A DNA stretch of 21,471 nt from Plantago elongata (taxonomy: Eukaryota; Streptophyta; Magnoliopsida; Lamiales; Plantaginaceae), in contig JAYMSP010003025.1 in assembly GCA_036897095.1 (NCBI GenBank), positions 1 through 21,471 on the forward strand, read 5' to 3'. A model generated the notes under the pieces. The model saw only the letters and a program-made list of their open reading frames with translations, did no database searches and was not told the DNA's origin. Made by a program: the position numbers and the translations under genes. Below, one piece after another: positions 1 to 9,200 of the stretch (the stretch's first letter is position 1; each line of letters opens with the position of its first letter).

Positions 1-180
1 GAGCTACTGCTTGTTGGGTCTTTTGGTTTGCCACTGCTTCACACCCATAGTACATGGTAGAAAAGAAGCACATGGTAGATGGACAACAACTTCATTCATG
101 CATTGAAATCATATGAATACAACAACAAGAACAACATTACATTCTCAAATTTAATTTAATTTTAAAAAAATTAGAAAAAA

Positions 181-366
181 AAGGTCATATAGCCATTGGA
201 CTTTCAAATAGCCGTTGAACGGCTGCTTGAAGGTGCGGGCCGTTTCCACAGCCGGTCGTTGAGAACGGCCAGCCAAATGGACCAATCTTATTAGGAGGGG
301 TCTAAAGATCCGGCTGTTGAAACGGCCAATCAAATGGACCACTCCTATTGAGTGGGTCTAAAGATC
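181..366. mobile_element. DNA-transposon end with AACGGC-type subterminal repeats
   Basis: TAGCCATTGGAC (190-201) and TAGCCGTTGAAC (209-220) are repeated 19 bases apart. GCCGTTGAACGGC (211-223) is a near-perfect palindrome. Two further units of about 57 bases follow (253-310 and 311-366); both run from CGG..GTTGA..AACGGCC through CAAATGGACC to TCTAAAGATC. Short repeats in both orientations around an AACGGC/GCCGTT core resemble the subterminal regions of plant hAT-like transposons. The other end probably lies left of the window, and no transposase is visible. The superfamily is an inference. Confidence 0.45.
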
Positions 367-2052
367 TTGGATTAGTCCTAATCCAAATGAGATATTGGAA
401 GTTTGTGAAGTGGCAATTAACTATCGAAAAGTGGGCAGGAAATGAACTTTTGATAATGACCAAAAATTGAAGTTGTAAAAATCACTGGAGATGAGATGAC
501 AAAGATTGGTTTAGGGTGCACTAGGGCAGCAAGTGGGCTAATCACGTTCCGTAAATATGTTTGGTCTAGGTTGCAATAAGTGCTGGAGTGCTTACTATTC
601 TTCGTGATAATATTATAAGTTATGATTAAAGTATTTTCTTGAATTAAATATAATAATTATTATTATCAACGGCCTTTTCCTTACATCTTTCTCCCCACCA
701 TAATCCTTCACCTCCACTGAAGAATACCAGGAGATACATTACATGAACGCATTGGACCCATGATATGGGTTCTCCCCATTACGTTCAGTATATTCCACAT
801 TCATAAATATTGGTTCGTATATACCATGTTCATCTCATTGTATATATTTTATTAAATTTTTAGAGGTTTACCCGAATGTTAGATGTAGATTGATTTAATG
901 GATAAATTTGATAGTAAAATTTCGATATAGAGTTTGTTAAAAAAAAAATAATAATATGTAAACATATAGAAGTGATTGGGATTTGGGAATAAGAAAGTTT
1001 GGGAAAGTCTTAAGTTTCCATCGCTAACCCCAAGGACAAGGTTCGCTTTGACATGGGAGATAAAGGCAATCATGCCAATCACCGGGTGGGTTTGTGGTCG
1101 GGAGCGGACATGAATTGAAGTAGATAATTTAAACGGGTTGTTGTACCTTGATTATCTCTACTTGAGTTCTTTTATTTGAACTATTTTTAATGTTTGAGTT
1201 TTAGCCCATGCTCATATTTCGTTATATTTTATGAGCGATATTTTTTTTAAAGCTTATCAGCTAGAATTACTATTTTATGTTTTAAAATTGTAAGGCTCGT
1301 TGCCGTTTCTATACATTGAGTGCACTAAGGATTTGTTGCAATGATATTCAAGATTAAAGATCACACAAGTGAATTCACGAATATGTATAATTTATATCGA
1401 TTTGTAATTATATCTATGTCAAATTCTTGTAAAAATCCTAATTACATCTCTTCCACCTAAAATTTTATTTATTACTAGTTTTTCAGCTTCATGAGTTTTT
1501 TTTAATTAAAAACTTGTTACGGAACGCGCAGCTTCTAAAATAAGTTAGCTTGTTAGAAAAAAGAAAGATACCTAATCAGCTACCAGCATCTTTTCAGTTA
1601 GTTTTGATCTAAGTGTGTGACACAATCGTACATAGTATTTTACATATCCGACCGTGTTGACATTTTGTTCCACTACTTCGATTGTTCTAGAATCACAGCA
1701 TAGGAAAACATTTTCCAAGTGAAGCATACCTTGGCTTATAATATATGATGATCGGACGCAAGTCCTATATATCAAGTTAATTAACCTGTCAACACAGATA
1801 AAAAGTAATTATTTCTGATTTCATCAACTTTGACGGGATCAAGAACATGATTAAGTAGCAAGCATGGATGATTAGTTTTTAGTGGGATTGCTAAAAAGGA
1901 GGACAAGGCAAATCTTGTTTAATCTCCAAAAGTTGTTTCCAGGTTTATGCTTCATTCTTTATTAGCAAAGTTGCATTTATACTATTGCAGCACCACGCTT
2001 TTTATTAGCCTCACAAATATCTTTCACACAAAGTGGATGCTAGCATTTTTTT
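367..2052. other. AT-rich intergenic DNA, no gene recognised
   Basis: No coding region, RNA gene or clear transposon boundary was recognised. The ORFs here are short, minus-strand and unlike any protein I know. Minor structures are the 20-base inverted repeat TTGGATTAGTCCTAATCCAA (368-387 region, 8-base arms) and ACCCATGATATGGGT near 758-772. Runs of A and T account for most other local structure. Confidence 0.6.
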
Positions 2053-2404
2053 ATCTTAAAATTTGGCAAATTACCCTGCAATTTTCATAGATATCATATT
2101 AACACCTACTATTATTTTTAAATGAGACTTGCAATTGTATACATAAAAAGTGACGTAACGTACTCACAAATTGATAAGTGCTAATTCAGCCCGCCCGCAG
2201 GGCTCAGGCCATGCCAATTAAAGCTCGTTTGATCGGGCCTATGGAAGATTCATGGCCGGGCCTGGACATACTTTAATGGAAAATCAGAGTAATTTGGCGA
2301 GTTGTACATTTTGAAAAACATGTTGGGGAAACTGCCTTTAAAAATAATGCCGAGGGTTAATCTGTTATTTATGAGAAATACGGGGGGCAAATTGCCAAAA
2401 CTCT
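2053..2404. mobile_element. 352-bp TIR element (MITE) in the RING-gene promoter
   Basis: The left arm, from about 2061 to 2130, reads as an imperfect inverted copy of about 2325-2400. Aligned blocks include TTTGGCAA, CATAnATAnCA, ATTAAC and ATTATTTTTAAA, so the arms share roughly 65-70 bases. The interior is GC-rich (CCCGCCCGCAGGGC, GGCCGGGCCTGG). ATTTTTTT occurs on both sides (2045-2052 and 2405-2412) and could be an 8-base target duplication, though low complexity makes this weak. Long inverted arms with a short non-coding centre fit a Mutator-like or hAT-like MITE; the superfamily is undecided. Confidence 0.65.
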
Positions 2405-2420
2405 ATTTTTTTGCCTCCAG

Positions 2421-2430
2421 CTTATATATC
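2421..2430 (+). promoter_or_regulatory. Putative TATA box of the RING-H2 gene
   Basis: CTTATATATC lies about 95 bases upstream of the chosen ATG (2523), a usual distance for a short plant 5' leader. It begins only 17 bases after the end of a TIR element (2053-2404), so the core promoter sits at that element's edge. It is inferred from position and motif only. Confidence 0.45.
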
Positions 2431-2522
2431 TGTCATTTTTCGTGGCTGTTTAAACTTCCATTTCATTCCAAGTTAACAGGTTCGTTCTCCAAAATCCCAT
2501 CACTAGTTTCAGCGCTCTATTA

Positions 2523-5273
2523 ATGGGTACTTTCGACTCGACTCCAAGCCCGCCTCACCAATATCCTCTAGCGATTCAACTAAAGCTTTACCAGGCTTTC
2601 ATATTTTCGATTCCAATCCTCTTCTCCATCATTCTTTTTCTGTTGTTCTACTTGTTCTATCTCAAGAGAAGAGCTGCTGCTGTTCTATCTAATTCTCAAA
2701 GACCGGTTCTTCCACGAACTAATGCTGATGCTAACTTTATCATGGTATGTGACCACCTCATTCATTTTCGAGTTTGTACTTTTAGATGAGACAAAGATTG
2801 TTTCAATCTGTGCTTAACATTTTTGTCACTACTCTACATGTTCAGGATTTGAATTCGGAATTGGCGAATGAGCTGAAGAACAAGCTATGCAGAGTCATCT
2901 TTGATGAATGCATGGAAGCAAGAGAGATACTGTAAGTTCTTTAGATGTTACTAAATACTAACTTTCTTCTGATTGATCAAATTTGTTCCTTTGATGCATA
3001 GTTCTTTTTCGTGCAATAGTATATTGAAATGGCTGATCAGGGCCATTGAAATAGACTACACAGCATGAGAATATTGTTTGTTCTAGGAGAGTCATGAAAG
3101 ACCAGTTGGACACAGACATATGCCTAGAACCACTAACAGAAGAATCATGTTTCACTTTTTTCTTCTTTCATAAATCAATGATGGTTATTCCACCTAGTCA
3201 AATACTCATTTGTAGTACATTATAACATAATTGCTTTATTTTCGTTTGTCACTTGTCTAATTGTAATTGAAAACCAAAATTTTCATTCAAAATGTACATA
3301 AAATAATATCATCAAAAATTTCAACACGAGTCAAAATCAGATAGTATTAGACAATTTGAGCGGTCACCATAGTCCATGAAATATGTACCATCATATCATT
3401 TCATTTCCTTATGATGGTAGTAGACGTAACTTAAAGTCTCAATTTAGATAAAATTCTCGAGTTCCAGATGAATAAAAGTTTGAGGGTAAGTGGCAAGTAC
3501 AGAGATTTGTTTGATCACCAGAATCTTGAATGCTGTCCGTTCTTTACTTCTTCCATAAGATGCCCTAAACAGGAACCATCAGATAAATATAAACTTGACA
3601 CTTTATGCACAAAAGGAAAATATCCTTTTTGCACTTTTCCCTTTGGCCATTGTACATAAAATTACCCCACAACCAACCCTGTTCTTGGCAATAATATCAC
3701 TTATGTGGAGAGCATCATATTAAACCTTAAACCATCTCTAATGGTGACAGTACGACGACGCATCGTCGTCGTTTTTGCTGTAGGGGTGACGTGTCGTCGC
3801 CACATCATAATTTTTTTTAATTTTTATTTATATATTATTCATATTATAAGAGTGCTTAGATGTTTAAATTAATGAAATTATATTTTTTTGAGTCGTTTTA
3901 TAATTTATTAAGGTTTAAAATAAAAAAAATATTTTTTATTTTACTAAAAATAAATTTAATAGTGTTTAGAAGTCGAAATTAATAAAATTGAACTATTAGA
4001 GGTTGTTTTACAATTTTAAGTTTAATTGAGAGGCAAAATAAGTTCGAGATGGAATGATCCAAAAATAATCGAGAGTGGTCTCTATTCGTAGATCTCGAAG
4101 AAACGAATCCGTTGGTAATTTTTATATATTTTCTATATTTATATTTTTCAAGTTATCCTTATTTGAAATTGGACAAAATATAAAAAATAAAAATAAATAA
4201 AAAGGAATAGGGTACGACACGTGGCAGAAGCCGGTTGGCTGCTGCCACAGACAGCGTGGCACGCCGCCAGCTGCTGCCACAGACGGCGTAGCACGCTCGA
4301 TGCGGCGTGCCACGCTTCGCCAAGGGCGCGTCGTCTCACGTCCGATGTCGCGGCACATCGTGCTCTACGACGCGTCTCCACGGCGGCTCCATTGGAGCTC
4401 CTCTTACATGCATATTTAGCAAGTTATAAATTATACAATAATATCATGTTTATTTCTTTTATCACAAATTACTGTTAAATTTAGTAAAGAAACTAAGATT
4501 AATTTTCATAATTTGTGTTCTTAGTTCTTACAATATATTTTTATTAAATTCTATTATTTATATAATTTGAGAGTGAATCTAACGAAAACAATGCACTAAA
4601 AATTATCTGACATGTGTAACTTAGGATGGAGAGTACAATTTTCTTAGTACTACTAGTAACTTAAAGAGCCCTTAGGATGGAGTACAATTTTTGAGGATGA
4701 GTGGCATAGAATCCAAATAATCATTCGGATAAAAATTATTGTAAATTTTAACACAATTTGAAGCTATTTCCATTCAAATGGGCATTTAGATTTTATGCCA
4801 CTCACCCCCTTAATTTTTAGGTACTTGTAGAACTATATACATTAATATAAACTACACATAATAAATCGTAAAGAACGTTAAATTTATATTAAAATTACAT
4901 ATTTTACGAACGGTAATCATTTACTTTTATTTTTTATCTACTTTGTACTTATAATTTGATGCAATGCAGGTGTTGTGTTTGTTTGGGAGAATTTGAGGTG
5001 AAAGAAGAATTGGTTCAAGTGGCATCATGCAAGCACATGTTCCACGTGGAATGTATCCACCATTGGCTCCATAACCATTCAACTTGTCCACTTTGTAGAG
5101 CCCCTGTACACAATAACCACCCTCAGCCGGCACTACCTCCTCTGCCAACCAGCTCCGTTCCGGAGGAGCAAAACCAGTCCGACCACCATCAAGTGGTGAT
5201 ACCATCCGCAGAGTTGCAGAATTGCACAAGGGCCCAAGGATCATCAAGTAGCGGTGACAGTAGTACATGTTGA
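2523..5273 (+). CDS. ATL58/59-like: RING-H2 E3 ubiquitin ligase, ATL58/ATL59-like, 3 exons
   Basis: Exons are 2523-2744, 2846-2931 and 4970-5273 (612 nt, 203 aa). Donors are CATG|GTATGT and ACT|GTAAGT; acceptors are TTCAG and GCAG. The first junction is phase 0 and the second phase 2. Residues 25-47 form one strongly hydrophobic membrane segment followed by Lys-Arg-Arg (48-50), so the RING probably faces the cytosol. The RING-H2 ligands are C104, C107, C123, H125, H128, C131, C142 and C145, with the ATL-type Trp at 135 and Pro at 143. The tail is Pro/Ser-rich. The family transfers ubiquitin from an E2 to substrates near membranes; the substrate is unknown here. The membrane-segment sequence and the ten residues between VIF and the first RING Cys match my recollection of ATL7/ATL58/ATL59, a group with introns, which supports joining exon 2 directly to exon 3. 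The canonical ATL GLD motif is degenerate (ELANELKNKL). Family is confident; exact orthologue is not. Confidence 0.88.
3730..4403. mobile_element. Non-autonomous PIF/Harbinger-like MITE, 674 bp
   Basis: TTA lies on both sides (3727-3729 and 4404-4406), the target duplication typical of PIF/Harbinger. The ends are imperfect inverted repeats: AACCATCTCTAATGG on the left and the complement of GAGGAGCTCCAATGG on the right (10 of 15 match). Similarity continues inward to GACGC.TCGT on both sides. Just inside the left end is a palindrome with arms ACGACGACG (3752-3760) and CGTCGTCGT (3764-3772). The right third (4212-4395) is strongly GC-rich and holds an imperfect 32-base tandem repeat of the CTGCTGCCACAGAC type. 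There is no transposase. The overlapping ORFs on both strands here are a by-product of base composition. Confidence 0.75.
4687..4818. mobile_element. Small hairpin MITE (~130 bp)
   Basis: The left arm core, around 4697-4718 (GATGAGTGGCATAGAATCC), is an inverted copy of the right arm around 4784-4806. Over 23 bases about four differ. The arms extend weakly outward and inward, so the unit can fold into one long hairpin, typical of a small MITE. CTTAGGATGGA..GTACAATTTT occurs at 4620-4642 and again at 4671-4691 beside the left arm, a short direct repeat possibly left by an insertion. Superfamily not assigned. Confidence 0.6.
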
Positions 5274-6292
5274 TTATAGGCTTTAGGTATTAAACCGTTT
5301 ATATGTTTGAGCATATTATGACATGCATTAGATCCACAAAGGTTGCAGCTTGGCGCAGATAAGATGGCAAGAAGCCCTCATTTTGTCAGAGAAAATCATA
5401 ATCTATTTGAAAGCCCTCAAGTCGTAAATTCCTTATTTACATTTTATACATAAGATGCCTTGCTCAAAGTAAAAGGAGAGGTAATTGTAGCAAGATAATT
5501 GAAGAAACACACAGTAGTTTTGATGTGGTTATCAAAAGGATGCTTCTTGAAACATGTAGATGGAACATTTGAATCACAAATGTACGTCTGTTAAACACTG
5601 AAGCACATACTGATATGCTTCATTGTGAGACACTGAGACTGTTAATCATTTCGCCAAAACATTATCAAGAGTAGAAGCTGTAGCATCAGGTATTAAGATT
5701 CAAACATGCAGTTCTACATCAAACCCTGATAAACCCGCTTAAAGCATGCTTCTATGCAAAAGTTTAACGATATTCCAACGTAGGATTTTGCAATTTGATG
5801 AAAACTAGTTATACAAGTTAAAAGGTCATGCATGTCACTCACAGGTACACAAATTATCAACACTTTTATGTCCATTTCCACAGATAAAGAAAATTATTGT
5901 CAGACGAAATGCTGAATATATAACAACTGTGCAAATATTGGACAACAATGAACCTCATCTCTATACAAAAGTGGAGTATAGTTACACACAATGTGCAGCA
6001 GCACAAACAAACTCATACTCCGCAGACAATTACAATCAATCAATGAACCAATGACCGAATTACACCTTACTATATTCACAAAAATAGCTTTTCATGCAGT
6101 TGCACTTAAGTTTGTGCAACTTTCAGGAACAGAAAGCGGAAAGGCCTTAATCACACAGATGAAAACCCATATACTTGTGGTCATGTATTTATCTACAAAT
6201 ACCTGCCCTCCAGGACACGATGTTTCCTTGAGGAGAAGGATTCTTCAATATTATTAGAATTCTCACAAGAGCATAATGAAATAGATATCTAA
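5274..6292. other. Shared 3' flank of two convergent genes
   Basis: The RING-H2 gene ends at 5273 from the left and the kinesin ends near 6293 from the right, so this kilobase must hold both 3' untranslated regions and polyadenylation sites. No canonical AATAAA was seen soon after the RING stop. AAGCCCTCA occurs twice (about 5372 and 5411). An 88-codon plus-strand ORF at 5991-6257 has no recognisable features and is not annotated. Confidence 0.7.
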
Positions 6293-9200
6293 TCATGGCT
6301 TGTGCTTCCTGCAAACAGATATATAATATAACGATTTAAATTGGCTCTGTCGTAAACTAGCACAATGCATTAATCTAATTATTCTCACCTCAATTTTGTA
6401 CCATTAGCACACAGATTCAGTGTGTCAGATCCAGGTTCACCATATTGTGCAAGCTGATTATTAAATCTCAAAAGCATTTTCTGTGAATCTGCCAACCTCT
6501 CACCAAGAGGATCAAATGATCTTAATGTTTGATTGGTATGTGTTTGGTTACGAGGCTGCCTGTCTTGCATCTTGAGTAGCTTTTTCACCATGTCATCTAG
6601 TTCCACAATCCTCTTCTGTAGGTTAGACTTGTCCTTCTACAGATATATCAGCAGTGAAGGAAGGTGAAGAAAATACCTTTGGCTTGAGTTTAATAGTCAT
6701 ACTAGTAGGATAATACATACCTTAAGCATATTATTTTGAGCAGCCAATAACTGATCTCGTTCTTGTATGTGTTCCACCATAATCTCAGTAGTGAGTTGTT
6801 GCTCTTTGTTATTATTGATCTCAAATATACATCTGCGAAGAAACAGTGCAAAGTATTTATTAGCAATAATATATGACACGTCAGTCAAAATAAAGCAATC
6901 CTTGCACTTGTTAAATGTATTCCAGGCCAACGTAACTACATCAATTGAGGAACAAAACTCTTGGGAAATGACAGAAAGTTCCATTTGGAGCATTTCAAAT
7001 ACACTATGAAATTGATACAGTGAAACATTAGAAAATACCTTTCTCTTTCATCAAGCAAATCATCAATCCGACTTCTCAGGTTGGCAATTTCTTGTTCCTG
7101 GTGAATGGAGGAGATATACCATTAAAGACATGAAGTTTTCCAAGAGTATAAAAAACACAGCACTGCTCAAAATATCTACCATTGCAACAAACTCTTGTCT
7201 TTGATGTTGAGCATCCTCAATTACCCTTTGAAGTTGATGTTGGTCAACAATATTCTACAGAGAAATCATAAGGTAGTGGCAAACTGGCAATTAATAAGTT
7301 ATGTGTGAACTAATTATTGGGAATTTATCTTATTTCCTCATTTTGTTAGGGGTAGGATGGAGTTTAAGCCTGAACTTACAGCGTAATTAGAGATGTCCAA
7401 TTTGACACTAAGTAAATCACGTATGACATCATGTGTCATGTTTTCTGCAGAGGACAGTCTAGTATTCAGAATGCACACCTGATCCAATGTAAATCACATG
7501 CCAATTTAGTATAAGATTATCATGAAAAATGCTAGAATTTTGAGCACGCAGCGAGAAACATGAATTAAGCATGTATTAGTGCCAACTATAAGAAAAAGTT
7601 CTGGAAACAGAAGGAAATAATAAACTGCTGGAAAGCCTGAAATGCAAGAATTAGAATATGACATCAAACTTAAGATAACAAATTATTTTTTATGTATCAT
7701 ATCTGGTTGAAGACGCACTGTTTACATAGATTATATATCTATAACCACGAAATTTTGATTAGTTCAGAACTGAGCAGAGGTAAATAACATGCTGAAACCA
7801 AAAATTTCTTATTTTATCAAAAGCATATGGAAAAAACACACTTCTGAGGGCCCCAAAAATAAAAAGGATTTTTTGTTTTTTTGTTTTTTATTTATTTTTA
7901 CTATTATACCTCTCTGTGCCTACTAGCTGCCAGGGCCTCTAACTCTTCTATACGAAGTCTAGCATTCAACAACTCCTGATCCTTCTCCTGATTCATCTGC
8001 TGGACAAGGCCAGCAATGCATTTGAATGGCGAACTAGAACCTCTTGCCCTAGTTGATAATTTTTCAGCTTTCTCCAGAGAGGACGAGCCAGATACATTTA
8101 CTAGATCTGCTTTAACCTCGTTCAACATTGCTTCCAAGTTCTTGTACTGTTCAAAACACGACATAAGAGAAAATATAAGGAATACTATCATTTAACATGC
8201 ATTAGATCGAAATAAGTAAAGATTTCAATCTATATAAGATTGATGATTGAATCCAAAAGCAGTTCAGTAATGTTAGAAGATTTTCAACATCTATCTCCTT
8301 TTCTTTCTGAAAAAACATTCAAGGCATAAACTGAAAATCGGTGCTAAAAAAGTGTGAGGATCATATATTCAGTGTCTTTCTTTTTTCTTTCTGAACAAAC
8401 ATTTGAGGCATAAACTGAAAATAGGTGCACAAAAAATGTGAGGGTCATACATTCAAACTGATAGTAAGGAAATTTGAGTGGCATATACTCAGTTAATAGT
8501 ATATACATGTAATGAGTATACTATTGATTAAAAAGTCATGTTATCTGTTCCAAGTGTCATTGCAATCCTGATGTCTTTACCTTCTGTTGATATTGTGATG
8601 CTTGAGCTTCAGCATGTAATACTACCTCAGAGACGTAGGCTTTCAATAGTTTAATCTACATGATTACGACACAAACAGTCAAGACGGGAAGGAGCGGATG
8701 GATGAACATTAGTGAGCCAATTATAATAACAGATAGAATATAACCTCTTTGGACTGTCTAGTATTTTCCTCTTGTAGGACTTTTATTTGTCCACGAGCCT
8801 CAGCAATTTCTTCACCCTTGCTTTGCAATTTCCTTAAACACATAATATCTTAAAAGTTTAAATGGTTGCTAGGGTTATAGTACAAAATATGTGAATTATG
8901 CAGTAATGATTTACCTAAAATGTTGATCTTCAGGCAGTGACGCATAGCAGTTCTCTGAAGACAAACTTTCAGTAAAGTCCTCTACAGTCGATAACCTGTG
9001 CCTAAGTTCTTGGAGTTCTAACTCTAACGAATCCCTGACCAGCACGTGTCTTTCTAGTTCATCTTCCATTTCAGTCACCTAAAAGGTAAAAGATGCAAGT
9101 ATTATTTCAACTACGAATTGTTGCATGCGCACTTCAATGACTATCAAACTTCTTACCAGTTACATCCGTAAAATTCACAAATAAGCATAATAATATGACT

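Larger units (their letters stand above)
2932..4969 (+). other. 2.04-kb second intron of the RING-H2 gene, transposon-loaded
   Basis: It separates the exons for the membrane anchor from the single exon for the whole RING. It splits the codon just before the first zinc ligand (C104). It contains a PIF/Harbinger-type MITE, a hairpin MITE, a 9-base inverted repeat TACCATCAT/ATGATGGTA (3387-3395 and 3411-3419) and long AT-rich stretches. No extra exon is needed: the joined protein has the family spacing before the RING. Confidence 0.8.

Noticed and set aside
2302-2523. 73-codon plus-strand frame ending at the RING-gene start codon
   Set aside because: It starts inside the TIR element, runs through the TATA box and is in a different frame from the RING gene.
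3468-3659. 63-codon frame in the RING-gene intron with several Cys residues
   Set aside because: The Cys spacing does not make a zinc motif and the joined exons need no extra exon.
4122-4478. Three overlapping open frames (two minus, one plus) with Ala/Arg-rich translations
   Set aside because: They lie mostly in the GC-rich right third of the MITE, where stops are rare in all frames, and none shows a domain.
4927-5268. 113-codon minus-strand frame
   Set aside because: It is the antisense of the RING exon, whose plus-strand frame has a clear zinc-ligand pattern.
5991-6257. 88-codon plus-strand frame between the two genes
   Set aside because: No recognisable domain, and it lies antisense to the expected kinesin 3' untranslated region.
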